Below, piece after piece: positions 34,823-44,013 of a stretch of 64,000 nucleotides of DNA. The notes beneath the pieces were generated by a model. That model saw only the letters and a list, made by a program, of their open reading frames with translations, searched no databases and was not told the DNA's origin. Source of the DNA: an uncultured Planctomycetaceae bacterium (lineage in GTDB: Bacteria > Planctomycetota > Planctomycetia > Pirellulales > Pirellulaceae). Where the stretch lies: NCBI GenBank assembly GCA_937862885.1, contig CALMEE010000064.1:1-64000 (forward strand), in the 5' to 3' direction. The translations under genes were made by a program, and so were the position numbers. Within the stretch, counting starts at the first letter, position 1. The number at the start of each line of letters is the position of its first letter.

Positions 34823-35647
34823 ATGATGGTCCATACTCCACTCAATGTCGTGGTCACCGGATGTGTTACTCATCCTGATTTTACATGCGTACATCGTTCA
34901 CTGACAAATTCCTACCGTATCGTACCGTTAGCTGAAGTTGAACAGCAGCTTGCCGCGGAAGTTGATTTGCTGGTCGTTCTCGTTGATCGTGTCGCAGCCC
35001 TAAATCCTCGGAAGGTTCAAGCGTGGATCGATGCAAATCCGCTGGTTCCCGTCATGGTCGTTCTATCTAGCTTGTGCGAAGGCGCTTTGCTGCGGGGGAA
35101 TCCATGGTCCGGTACGATCCCGGTCTATTGGCACAAATGGCCATATTGTTTTGCCAAGTTTTGTTGGCAGCGCAGTCACGAGAACGTGACGGAATGGCAA
35201 CAGCCTCAGACGGCTCTGGCGGGTGACCCTCGATTGGCGGGTTTACGCATGATCTTCGATCCGGTTACGCACAACGTTATCGTAAGTTGCCGCGACAAAA
35301 TAAGCTTTGCTGGATACGCAGACTTGCTTTCCGAGTTAACTCCGAATGTAATTTGGTTCGAAGCGACAAAGAAAAAAAGGAATGCGATTCCCAACGAAGC
35401 AATGAATGCTCCCCATGCATTGCTAATTGATGCCGATGGATGGGACGAAAATTTAGCACCGCGCCTTCGTGCGTTTCACAACGATTTTCCGCTGGCTCCA
35501 AAAATCCTTGTCGTGGGGATTTTTCGAAGCGACTTGGAATCGCGTACGACTCCATTCGGAGTCAATCAAATACTCTCGAAGCCGTTAATTGATGGCGAGT
35601 TAACGTGGGCCCTAAACATAAGCCTAGCAGACTACTCGTCGGCATAG
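34823..35647 (+). CDS. unknown protein with two receiver-like segments
   Basis: About 275 residues from ATG 34823 (the frame is open back to 34694, inside the preceding gene). I do not recognise the family. Two alpha/beta segments look like degenerate receiver domains. One opens with LNVVVTGCV and runs to VDLLVVLVDR and PVMVVLSS; the other has ALLIDADGWDENLAPRLRAF, KILVVGIF and NQILSKPL, where the last Lys-Pro matches the conserved receiver Lys. The phospho-acceptor Asp position is not clear. It follows the HTH-PTS gene by 67 bp and probably shares its transcript. Its end overlaps the convergent TrpG/PabA gene by 16 bp. Confidence 0.65.
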   Translation: MMVHTPLNVVVTGCVTHPDFTCVHRSLTNSYRIVPLAEVEQQLAAEVDLLVVLVDRVAALNPRKVQAWIDANPLVPVMVVLSSLCEGALLRGNPWSGTIPVYWHKWPYCFAKFCWQRSHENVTEWQQPQTALAGDPRLAGLRMIFDPVTHNVIVSCRDKISFAGYADLLSELTPNVIWFEATKKKRNAIPNEAMNAPHALLIDADGWDENLAPRLRAFHNDFPLAPKILVVGIFRSDLESRTTPFGVNQILSKPLIDGELTWALNISLADYSSA

Positions 35648-36255
35648 ATCGACGGCTTTGCGCGAGCAATGGTTGGTTCGATGGGTAGACTGCAGAGTTG
35701 CAAAATGTTGGCCAGGAGTTGATATCCTGCTTGAGTCAAAGCGGACTCGGGGTGAAACTGAACCCCAAAAACCGCATGATCTCGATGAGCGAACGCCATG
35801 ATTTCGCCGTTCTCGGCTTCCGCTGTGATGAGCAATTCATTTGGAAGCGACTGGCGCTCGGCGACGAGCGAGTGGTAACGACATGCAATAAAGGGTGATG
35901 CAATTCCGGCAAACATTGCATGTCCAGTATGCGCTATACGAGAGGTGCGTCCATGCATTGGTTGTTCAGCGCGCACGACCTTTCCACCCAACACGTGAAC
36001 AATTACTTGATGTCCCAGACAAACGCCAACCAGCGGCAACTTCCCCATCGCTTGATCGATTACCTGAAGGCACTTGCCACTTTTGCTGGGATCCATGGGT
36101 CCTGGTGCAATGACAATCGCCGAAATATTAAGTTGATCCAAGTGGTCAAGCCGGTCATCATTGTTGCGCATAACCAAAGTGTCATTGCCAAGCTGTCTGA
36201 AGTATCGAGCTAGGTTGAAAACAAAACTATCATAGTTGTCAATGATTAACAACAT
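35632..36255 (-). CDS. glutamine amidotransferase, TrpG/PabA family
   Basis: 207-residue class I amidotransferase subunit delivering ammonia for anthranilate or aminodeoxychorismate synthesis. Start LLIIDNYDSFVFNLARYF is the family signature. The triad is complete: Cys79 in GVCLGHQ, His168 and Glu170 in VQFHPES. The oxyanion loop reads APGPMDPSKSG. Its synthase partner (TrpE/PabB) is not adjacent, so it is not possible to choose between TrpG and PabA. The 3' end overlaps a convergent gene. Confidence 0.92.
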   Translation of the reverse strand: MLLIIDNYDSFVFNLARYFRQLGNDTLVMRNNDDRLDHLDQLNISAIVIAPGPMDPSKSGKCLQVIDQAMGKLPLVGVCLGHQVIVHVLGGKVVRAEQPMHGRTSRIAHTGHAMFAGIASPFIACRYHSLVAERQSLPNELLITAEAENGEIMAFAHRDHAVFGVQFHPESALTQAGYQLLANILQLCSLPIEPTIARAKPSIYADE

Positions 36256-36320
36256 GATTTCGAATCAAAGTTCCATATACGTTTCGCTGATGTTCCGCAG
36301 ATGAATTGCTGGTAAGGATA

Positions 36321-37670
36321 TTATAGAGTTGACTCCGTGTCTTCAATCGCTGTTTCCAACCATTTCCTTAAATGAGGTTGCAAAGCCGTCACCTCATCGC
36401 ATGTCGGCTCGATGAACACGCGGACGCGTTTGACATAGTCATCAAATTGGTGGGTTGCTAAGACACGCACTACAGGAGACAAATCGGCAAGTGGGCGGAA
36501 CGAGAAATCGCGACTGTCGCGCACTTGGATGTTGAACTGAACTTCGAGCCCCATGGGTGGCGCATCAATCAAGACCCCAGGGGAACTCAGTTTCACGCCT
36601 GCCTCGTGCCGAATGATGTCCGCCAGACGGTGGCCGCAAGCAACCAGCCAACTGTAGGGACGTCGCGCGAGCTTGTCGTAAATGGCTTGATCATCGAAAT
36701 GGGCGAACTGACCCAGCCGCTTATATAGTCTCCGTTGTGGTCCGAACAAACTTTCCAGCAGAGATTTGGCAGGACTGCATTTGGCCGACTCGGCCGCATG
36801 TGAAATCGCTTCAACCCATTCCACATCATGCATATTCCAGAATCTGTCGGCCTTCGGTGCTTCATGCAACTCGAAAAATGCCCGTTGCAACATGGCGGTA
36901 GCACTACGGACCGCGTGATGCCAGTAGACCTCGCTAAACATCACATACCTGGCAAAGACCATCAATTCCGCTGCCGTTCGTCCTTTTTCTGTTAACGCCA
37001 ATTTGCCATCTTGTGCGTTTAAACAGACGCTGGCAATCAATCTTTGGGAATCGAAATGCATTCCGTACGGAACACCCGCGTGCAAACTGTCTCTTTGTAG
37101 GTAGTCCATTTTATCGACGTCGATCGGCCCCGAGAGAATTGAACTTAAGATTCTTCCAGTGTGATCAGGGGCAGTTCCGTCGATTAGGTCCGCAACGCTT
37201 TTCGCCGTAAGGCCCCAATCCGTTTGGAGTAAATGAGATAGGTTTGAGTTTTCTAATCGCTCACGACAGAGCGATTCATGCCGCGGCACATCGACAAGTC
37301 CCATATCTTCGATTGGGTGGCAAAACGGCCAATGCCCCACGTCATGCAATAGCGCAGCGGCAATCAAGGACTCGGCAGCGTGATCATCAACTGTATTTGC
37401 AAACGCATCATCCAATGCTAGTTGACGAAGAAACAACAAGGAATTGTGATAGGCACCTAGACAATGTTCAAATCGCGAGTGGGTGGCTCCAGGGTAAACC
37501 AGCGATACCAGCCCGAGCTGCTTGATATTTCGTAAACGCTGCAGTGGTGACGCATCGATCAATCTTCGTACTCGATCTGTCAGGGGCACCTGTTGTTGGT
37601 AGGGAATCCGCACAACGCTCGTCGGTGCGGTCAAGGCACGCAGTTCAGGTATCGAGTTCAATGACTTCAT
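36321..37670 (-). CDS. HD-domain phosphohydrolase (dGTPase/SAMHD1-like)
   Basis: 449 residues with an HD metal site: HSRFEHCLGAYH (first His) and AALLHDVGHWPFCHPIED (His-Asp), followed by the RHESLCRERL helix and VDKMDYLQRDSLHAG. This is the order of the SAMHD1/YdhJ-type dNTP triphosphohydrolase branch, distinct from classic Dgt. Its role would be in deoxynucleotide pool control or an antiphage effect, but the specificity is unproven. The N-terminal PLTDRVRRLIDASPLQRLRNIKQLG helix matches the family. Length is standard, and ATG 37670 is the first start. Confidence 0.88.
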   Translation of the reverse strand: MKSLNSIPELRALTAPTSVVRIPYQQQVPLTDRVRRLIDASPLQRLRNIKQLGLVSLVYPGATHSRFEHCLGAYHNSLLFLRQLALDDAFANTVDDHAAESLIAAALLHDVGHWPFCHPIEDMGLVDVPRHESLCRERLENSNLSHLLQTDWGLTAKSVADLIDGTAPDHTGRILSSILSGPIDVDKMDYLQRDSLHAGVPYGMHFDSQRLIASVCLNAQDGKLALTEKGRTAAELMVFARYVMFSEVYWHHAVRSATAMLQRAFFELHEAPKADRFWNMHDVEWVEAISHAAESAKCSPAKSLLESLFGPQRRLYKRLGQFAHFDDQAIYDKLARRPYSWLVACGHRLADIIRHEAGVKLSSPGVLIDAPPMGLEVQFNIQVRDSRDFSFRPLADLSPVVRVLATHQFDDYVKRVRVFIEPTCDEVTALQPHLRKWLETAIEDTESTL

Positions 37671-37811
37671 GCTGCTGAGTTACTTCGTTGAGCGGCGTGT
37701 TTCGTCCACTTGTGTGCATTGACAAAGCACAAATAGCCGATGCCGAGCAGGTGCGCATTCAACTGTTGAATTCACCGAATGCACGCGAGCGGTTGCCTTT
37801 GCTTGGCCCAA

Positions 37812-38573
37812 TCAACCTAAAGAATTTGTCAGTAGAACCAATTGTGGAACGACGTGTCCCCACACAACCAATGGTTCCGATTGAGGCAAATCCAGCATCC
37901 CCGGAAACACGCCCAATCCGGACATCCAGCGCCACAACAAACAGGCCACAAAAAAGAAACCGTAATGAACAATTCCATTGATGGCATCCAGTTCCAAGAC
38001 CATTATGGCCACAGCTGCCCCAACCAACACCATCACTACGCTCGCGCTTGCCCAGCTGGCAGTACCATACTCGGCAAATGTGAAAGCAGCCAGTGGCATG
38101 GCTAACCACAACAAGCCGTAAATTACGCTTACGGCCCCAATTCGAATCCACAGATCCTGTCCACGCAATGGTTCGAGTTCCGAGTTGCGTAAGAATGTGT
38201 ATCCCGCAAATGTTACCGGGAAGGCGAAAATTAGGCTCAACCCGAACTCAAGCCAATCGGCAAAGCCAGTCTTGTCCTCGACCAGAAGCCGAATGACCAG
38301 AGCCATCACGAAATACCCAACAATCACCGACGCAATGAGCGTGATTTGGACCGGCGTGATCGATGTCTCTTTTCGAAACACGGGTTTCAGTATGGCTTGG
38401 CCACTAACCCCTTTGGGACCAAATGATTCCGGTTCAAAAACTTTGACTTCTTGACTCGCGTCTGGAATCTTGATCGTCTTTTTGCATTTGGGGCAAGGGC
38501 CTGATTTGCCTGCGAATTTTTCGCTGACATTGAACCGCGTTAAACAAGTTGGACAGGTAACTCGTATTGCCAT
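37812..38573 (-). CDS. MJ0042-type zinc-ribbon membrane protein
   Basis: 253 residues. The N-terminus has two CxxC knuckles, TCPTCLTRF and GPCPKCKKTI, a zinc ribbon very common on planctomycete membrane proteins. It is followed by a linker and five to six transmembrane helices (about 75-245). No enzyme motif is seen, so the function is unknown. The gene is alone, between the HD and ACT-domain genes on the same strand. Confidence 0.8.
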   Translation of the reverse strand: MAIRVTCPTCLTRFNVSEKFAGKSGPCPKCKKTIKIPDASQEVKVFEPESFGPKGVSGQAILKPVFRKETSITPVQITLIASVIVGYFVMALVIRLLVEDKTGFADWLEFGLSLIFAFPVTFAGYTFLRNSELEPLRGQDLWIRIGAVSVIYGLLWLAMPLAAFTFAEYGTASWASASVVMVLVGAAVAIMVLELDAINGIVHYGFFFVACLLWRWMSGLGVFPGMLDLPQSEPLVVWGHVVPQLVLLTNSLG

Positions 38574-38855
38574 TGCCGTTTCTTAATTCAGTTAGCCTTC
38601 TTCCGGAATGTCTGCCGTTGCGAAAAGTTGTTCTTTGAGATCGTCCGCTTACTTCGTTCGTCGGCGGTAGTTTACGGGATCGAGTTATATTTCCAGTCTG
38701 AGCAAGCTCGCATCATTTCCACAAGAGCCACAACAGAACTTTTGATGGCCCGATCAAAAACACGTTTGGCGTCCCTCCATTTTATCACTTTTGCTTGACA
38801 TGCGTCGATCAGGAGACAAGTATAGACGAAAGCTATTCACCCAAGAGGTGAAGCG

Positions 38856-39377
38856 CTACATTTCGTAATCCTCCTCGCCCTCAACCCAATCGACCAGATC
38901 ATCTTCGCTGATCAAAGTCAAATTCTTGGCCTTCAACGTGTGAATCGCAAGATCGATGTTATCTACCATGAGCGCGACCGCCGACTTTCCGCCTGGTCGT
39001 ACCATCAGAGGGTAGGCTTGGACGAGATTAACTTCAACTTGCAGCAGAGCCGTGCAAATTCTCAGCAACGGCTGGGGAGTAGTTGGCAAAATCACGCCGA
39101 TCAGATCACTCTCGATCATCGCAACGCCAGCCCTTTCCAAGATTTCTCTTCCCAATTCAGGATGTGAAAGAACAAACCTTACAATCGAGCATTCCGTCGA
39201 GTCATGGATATTGATGGCGACAATGCGGCAACGACTTCCTTCGAACCGCCGCACCAACTCCAGCAATTGACCTACGCGATTTTCCAAGAATACGGTAAAT
39301 TGGGTGATCGCCGGATAATCGCGACCTCGCATCGTCGAGCAATCTGTAGGGTCGTCATAATCGTCGCTTAAACTCAT
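38856..39377 (-). CDS. double ACT-domain protein
   Basis: 173-residue soluble protein made of two ACT domains: AITQFTVFLENRVGQLLELV with CRIVAINIHDS, and a second with LIGVILPTTPQPLLRICTALLQVEVNLVQAYPLM. No catalytic part is attached. Stand-alone ACT proteins bind amino acids and act as regulators or subunits, for example of acetolactate synthase or a repressor. The partner cannot be told from this neighbourhood. The acidic C-terminus (EGEEDYEM) is distinctive. Confidence 0.85.
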   Translation of the reverse strand: MSLSDDYDDPTDCSTMRGRDYPAITQFTVFLENRVGQLLELVRRFEGSRCRIVAINIHDSTECSIVRFVLSHPELGREILERAGVAMIESDLIGVILPTTPQPLLRICTALLQVEVNLVQAYPLMVRPGGKSAVALMVDNIDLAIHTLKAKNLTLISEDDLVDWVEGEEDYEM

Positions 39378-39573
39378 GAGAATTGCCCTTTAGAGCCCAA
39401 CCTCGTAGGTCGGCCAATATGTTTAGTTTTCAATAGTCTCGAAACTTATTTCGATCCTGAGCGAACAAACATCGCCCCACCTACCGTCAATTGCAACCGC
39501 CCATGGGTGATGAACAGGGGACGCGATTGAATTATCGGATATAAATCTTCGACCAACACTATAAAAGAACAAG

Positions 39574-39987
39574 ATGCCAGCGGTCAACTGCCCTGAATTT
39601 CCGATTTTGGAGCACACAATTCAGCTCCGTGTACGTTATCAAGAAACCGACGGCCAGGGTCGATTGCACCACGCCAACTACATCAATTATTTTGAGGTGG
39701 GACGCGTTGAACTGCTGAGAGCGGCTGGCTTCAGCTATAAAGAACTGGAAGAAAATGGAATCCAGTTAGTGGTGATTGCCGTGCAGTGTGAGTATGTTCG
39801 CTCGGTCGGTTATGATGATGTGGTTTCGTTAACGACCCGCGTGACCAAAAGCAAAGGCGTGCGCATCGAACATGAATACGTTATTGAACACGAGGGCGAA
39901 ATTGTGGCGACCGGCAGCACCATTGTGGCCGCGGTCGGCACGGACGGCAAAGTCAAACGCCTGCCTGCGTGGCTGAGAATCGCCTGA
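39574..39987 (+). CDS. acyl-CoA thioesterase, 4HBT/YbgC family
   Basis: 137 residues, hot-dog fold. The signature IQLRVRYQETDGQGRLHHANYINYFEVGR holds the active-site Asp (TD) and the substrate loop. Usual members read TDAMGVVHH; here GQGRLHH is a small variation. Likely hydrolyses short or aromatic acyl-CoA, and in Tol-Pal bacteria YbgC belongs to that operon, which is not present here. The length and ATG 39574 fit the family. Confidence 0.88.
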   Translation: MPAVNCPEFPILEHTIQLRVRYQETDGQGRLHHANYINYFEVGRVELLRAAGFSYKELEENGIQLVVIAVQCEYVRSVGYDDVVSLTTRVTKSKGVRIEHEYVIEHEGEIVATGSTIVAAVGTDGKVKRLPAWLRIA

Positions 39988-40050
39988 GCGATTGACAATC
40001 AGCAGGACAACGCGGCATCTCAACCAGACAACGGATTGTCTCCAGAAATC

Positions 40051-41067
40051 TCACTTTGTCTTCATTTTCGAAGTGCCGCGAATATCTGCAATGAACTTTG
40101 GCAGGTAGCCCATGATCAACCCCATCACCAGGCCTCCACCATGCGCCCAGTTATTGATGCGCCCGAATCCTAGACTGTCACCGCTGGCCACAATACACAA
40201 CAGAAACCAGCCCATCAAAATGACGATCGTCACGGGGCTGACAAAGAAATTGCTCCGTGGATCAAAAAGCATCTTCATCCAAAGATAGCCGAACAGACCG
40301 TAAATTACTCCGGAAAGTCCTCCGGCAGGCATGATCCAGACCTTACCACTGGCATCGACGGGGAGCCCATCCCACTCTAAAGGGACAATGGCACCGATTG
40401 AATTTGATGGTATCGCAAAGATCACGATTAACATCGCCAACCAGACGGAACCGTATCTGGCTTCGATCTGACGGCCAAAATAGAAAATCCATATCGAATT
40501 GAAAAGCAAATGCATTAAGCCAAAATGAATGAACATTGGCGTGATCGTTCGCCACAACTCAAAGTGACGAATGCTCCCCGTACGAATTGCAGTGCTGTTC
40601 GGATTCGGCGAATTAGAAATGGATAAGGTTTGTTCTTTCGTGAGCGAGGTAAAAGCCAGTGCTCGAAATACCAAAGATTCCCGGTCTTCTCCCATCTGAG
40701 TCGCCAGCGAAACCAAGAGGGAGATCACAATAACGACGATCGTGACGGGTGTCTTTTTTCCGGACAATGGCGTTTGCCATTGTTGCTGGACGTTTACTAA
40801 GTTCTTTTTGTGTTCGTGATAGGCTTGTTGTTGCTGCTTGATGAGCTTGCTTGCCTCATCCATGACCTTGCCGTACTTCGGAGCATCTGGATTGAGCAAA
40901 AACTCCTCGAATTCCTGTTTGGCTATTGCGACACGATCTTCGTCTTTAATCCAGATTTCCCACTCCGAGTTGTCATGTTCCAAATGCGCGCCAATCTCTT
41001 TGACGGTCATACACGCCATGAAACGTTCAGCATGAAACTTATTCTGAATTTTGCCAATTAATCGCAT
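40051..41067 (-). CDS. rhomboid intramembrane serine protease, GlpG-like
   Basis: 338 residues from ATG 41067 (a TTG at 41100 adds 11). The cytoplasmic N-terminus resembles the GlpG rhomboid_N domain (RFMACMTVKEIGAHLE, FEEFLLNPDAPKYGKVM). It is followed by about six transmembrane helices with the catalytic Ser in GGLSGVIYGLFG and the His in NWAHGGGLVMGLIMG, so the dyad is intact. Loop 1 (FELWRTITPMFIHFGLMHLL) carries the usual WR element. It cleaves membrane proteins within the bilayer; substrates are unknown. It stands alone. Confidence 0.93.
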   Translation of the reverse strand: MRLIGKIQNKFHAERFMACMTVKEIGAHLEHDNSEWEIWIKDEDRVAIAKQEFEEFLLNPDAPKYGKVMDEASKLIKQQQQAYHEHKKNLVNVQQQWQTPLSGKKTPVTIVVIVISLLVSLATQMGEDRESLVFRALAFTSLTKEQTLSISNSPNPNSTAIRTGSIRHFELWRTITPMFIHFGLMHLLFNSIWIFYFGRQIEARYGSVWLAMLIVIFAIPSNSIGAIVPLEWDGLPVDASGKVWIMPAGGLSGVIYGLFGYLWMKMLFDPRSNFFVSPVTIVILMGWFLLCIVASGDSLGFGRINNWAHGGGLVMGLIMGYLPKFIADIRGTSKMKTK

Positions 41068-41100
41068 AACACCACTATTTGTATATTCACAGGTTGCCAA

Positions 41101-41778
41101 ACTTCGTAGTGCTTTGTTTCAACTCTATTTTGGGGTAAAGGAGGTTGTTAAACCTCGTTTGTGCAAAGGAACTTTACCAAGCTCCACGACCACCAACCCT
41201 TACTCAAAGTAGAAACAAAACAGTAGCAACTTTAATCTTCCTCAACGTGATCGCTGGCTAGCCCATGGGAAATATTATCCAATAGCATTAGCTAGCAGCT
41301 GCATTGGGCATCGACCCATCCAAGCCTTACCTGGCCCAACTTCCAATCCGGCCAGAAATTTGCTTGCATTCTTCTCGTCAACTCTTTTTCTAGTTGTAAC
41401 CGATAATCGGATTTCAACCAATTGGCGAGTCACGGTTTACAGCTAGTTAACATCAATTAACGAAAAAACCCGATTCGAGCTTGTCAGGATCCAGAAATTT
41501 CGCGAAAGTCTCCCGCGAGTTGCGTCTCGCAGTCACCACTTGGGCGGTTTCTAAGCGGCTATTTTCTGTTTGCCGAACAAGCGGCAATCTGTTAACGACC
41601 CACAGTCCAAATTTCTGGTTTGGAGCCGAACAGATCAGCCACAAGGCGGCGGAAGCCGATGCTAACGCCGGGCAGCCGAGCGCGAAGGCAGCTTGGTTTG
41701 CGCGGAAGATCTCGCTGCAGAAATAGGCAATGCGATCGTGAATATCAAAATTGAACTGAAAACAGGCGTCTAGTAAAC
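41101..41778. other. intergenic, no gene supported
   Basis: 678 bp between divergent rhomboid and GAF-HlyD genes. A plus frame (about 41451-41726) and a minus frame (41453-41866) are open, but neither resembles a family and their codon use is unconvincing. A small hairpin GAGGTT/AACCTC is at about 41142-41157. The GAF-HlyD promoter should be here. Confidence 0.35.
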
Positions 41779-43935
41779 ATGAGTACTGATTCCAGGTCGG
41801 ACTCGTCAACACCGCAAATACCTCCCTTTTTCGCAGGTCATCAGCGACGGGAATCAGCAGGCGCAACCCCGGCGGCTGGCGAGGGAGTCGCCGGTCCGGA
41901 TTCCCTTGATCAAAAACTGGTCCACGAGACGCGCAACCAGATTCGAGCGTTGGTCGAAGAGATTGCGGAACTCAGCCAAGCTAACTGCGATAAAATCGAG
42001 TTCTACGAAGGCTTCTTAATGCGCTGCACTCAGGCGATGGCCTCAATTGGCGGTGCCATTTGGGAGATTGAAGATGGGAGCATCACGCTCCAATACCAAA
42101 TCAACTTAGCCAGAACGCAACTTGTTGATGAGGAAACCCGCAATGCCCACAGTCGCTTGATATCCCGCAAACTGGTGGAAGGTGAAGCCTGCCTTGTTGC
42201 CGCCAACTCTGGAGGTGAGGCTGCTGGCCAACAAGCCAATCCTACGGATCACTTGCTCGTGTTGGCACCGCTCAAAGTCAATCAGCGGATTGTGGGTATC
42301 GTCGAGATCTTTCAACGCACCGACAGTGGCCCGGCAACGCAACGGGGTTATTTGCGATTCTTGGAGCAAATGAGTGCCCATGCGAACACGTACCTGAGTA
42401 GTTATCAACTTCGGCAATATGAAGAACGGCAGCGGTTATGGCTGACCCTCGATCAATTTGTGCGTAACGTACATCTTAGCCTCAGCCTGAATGAAACAGC
42501 ATTTGCAATTGCCAATGAAGGACGTCGAGTAATCGATTGCGATCGTGTTAGTCTGGCAATGATCCGCGGTGGTAAGATGCAGACGCAAGTAGTCAGCGGA
42601 CTGGATTCTATCGAACGGCGGGCGGATCAGATCAAACGACTCAACCGGCTGATCCAAGAGGTGACGCGGGCACAACATCCACTCTGGTATGCTGGTGACG
42701 ATACTCAGTTGCCGCCTCAAATCGAACGTTGCCTCCACGATTATGTCGATCTTGCTCATTCAAAGGTTGTCGGGATCATTCCTTTACGCAAACGGGAATT
42801 GCCGAAGCTCAAACGAAATGAAGCGACGGTCAACGAACAAACGCCTCCCGGAGCAGTCTTCGCTGCGTTGGTAATTGAGAAGCTGGCGGACGAGAGCATG
42901 CCGGCCTCGCTCATCAAGCGAACCGAGGCGGTTGCCGACCACGCCAGCCTGGCATTGACGAATGCCACAGCGCACAACAGCATCTTGTTCGCTCCGCTGT
43001 GGCAATGGTTAGGCCAGTGCTCAGTCATCGTCAGCGCGAGAAACCTTCCCAAAACGTTGCTAATCTCGGCTGTCTTGATAACGGCAATTTTGGCGATGTG
43101 TTTCGTCCCCTATCCATTTACATTGGGCTCTTCGGGGAACTTGACGCCGACAACGACTCATAAGATTTTCGCTTTGACGGACGGGACACTTACGGAATTG
43201 CACGTCCCCGATGATCCGGACGAAATCGTACAACCAAATCAACTATTGGCCGTTCTGGCAAATCCTGACTTGCAGCGGGAGATCCAAAGTCTCGAAGGTG
43301 AAATCAACCAAACGATCGAGCAAATCGACAAATACAACCGGATTCAAACCACAGCTTCGGATCAACTTGAGGCTTCACGAATCATGGGAGATCGCGCCGA
43401 GGCACAAGAGCGGTTGCTCAGTCTGCAAGAGCAAGTCAAACTGAAGAAAGTGGAGGCCCAAAATCTTCAAGTATTTGCACCACATGCCGGGCGAATCATT
43501 GATTGGAAACTGCGCGAGAACCTGTTACGACGCCCGATTAGCCGCGGCCAAAACTTGATGACGCTCGTCGATCCACAAACAGATTGGCACATCGAACTTG
43601 AGTTACCGGAGCGACGGACCGTCCATTTGTTCGAGGCCCTAAAACAACCTGCTGCCTTGGAACAGATTGTGGTTACGTTCACGCTGGCCTCTTATCCCGG
43701 TACCACATTTACGGGGAAGATCATTGAAATTGATCGTCGTCTCGACGTGCATTCGGAAAACAACAATACGCTGAAACTGATCGTGGCGTTTGACAAATCG
43801 TTGATCCCCCGAGATTTGTTGCGCGAAGGGACACGCGTCAATGCCAAGGTTGAGGTCGGCAAACGCTCCATTGGTTACGTGTGGCTCCATGAATTATTTG
43901 AAACCATACAGTCGCAATTGATGTTCTGGCTGTAA
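41779..43935 (+). CDS. GAF-domain / HlyD adaptor fusion protein
   Basis: 718 residues. The cytoplasmic part has two GAF-like regions: about 75-215 (MASIGGAIWEIEDGSITLQ, HLLVLAPLKVNQRIVGIVEI) and about 220-400 (ALVIEKLADESM, RTEAVADHASLALTNA). One transmembrane helix lies at about 425-446 (LPKTLLISAVLITAILAMCF). The periplasmic part is an HlyD adaptor: lipoyl halves KIFALTDGTLTELHVPDDPD and VFAPHAGRIIDWKL, coiled coil, and barrel. This puts a ligand-sensing module on a periplasmic adaptor. The next gene is a second adaptor, 78 bp on. No ABC, RND or outer-membrane partner is adjacent. Confidence 0.85.
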   Translation: MSTDSRSDSSTPQIPPFFAGHQRRESAGATPAAGEGVAGPDSLDQKLVHETRNQIRALVEEIAELSQANCDKIEFYEGFLMRCTQAMASIGGAIWEIEDGSITLQYQINLARTQLVDEETRNAHSRLISRKLVEGEACLVAANSGGEAAGQQANPTDHLLVLAPLKVNQRIVGIVEIFQRTDSGPATQRGYLRFLEQMSAHANTYLSSYQLRQYEERQRLWLTLDQFVRNVHLSLSLNETAFAIANEGRRVIDCDRVSLAMIRGGKMQTQVVSGLDSIERRADQIKRLNRLIQEVTRAQHPLWYAGDDTQLPPQIERCLHDYVDLAHSKVVGIIPLRKRELPKLKRNEATVNEQTPPGAVFAALVIEKLADESMPASLIKRTEAVADHASLALTNATAHNSILFAPLWQWLGQCSVIVSARNLPKTLLISAVLITAILAMCFVPYPFTLGSSGNLTPTTTHKIFALTDGTLTELHVPDDPDEIVQPNQLLAVLANPDLQREIQSLEGEINQTIEQIDKYNRIQTTASDQLEASRIMGDRAEAQERLLSLQEQVKLKKVEAQNLQVFAPHAGRIIDWKLRENLLRRPISRGQNLMTLVDPQTDWHIELELPERRTVHLFEALKQPAALEQIVVTFTLASYPGTTFTGKIIEIDRRLDVHSENNNTLKLIVAFDKSLIPRDLLREGTRVNAKVEVGKRSIGYVWLHELFETIQSQLMFWL

Positions 43936-44013
43936 AATTGGACGAAGGCAATAGGCGTCGATGATCGCTTGAGTCTCAACGCTCCTTAGAACACCGTTAA
44001 TTGGCATAGGCTT

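Noticed and set aside
41453-41866. 137-codon minus ORF and an opposing plus ORF at about 41451-41726
   Set aside because: Both lack family similarity and the minus one overlaps the GAF-HlyD start; codon patterns are inconclusive.
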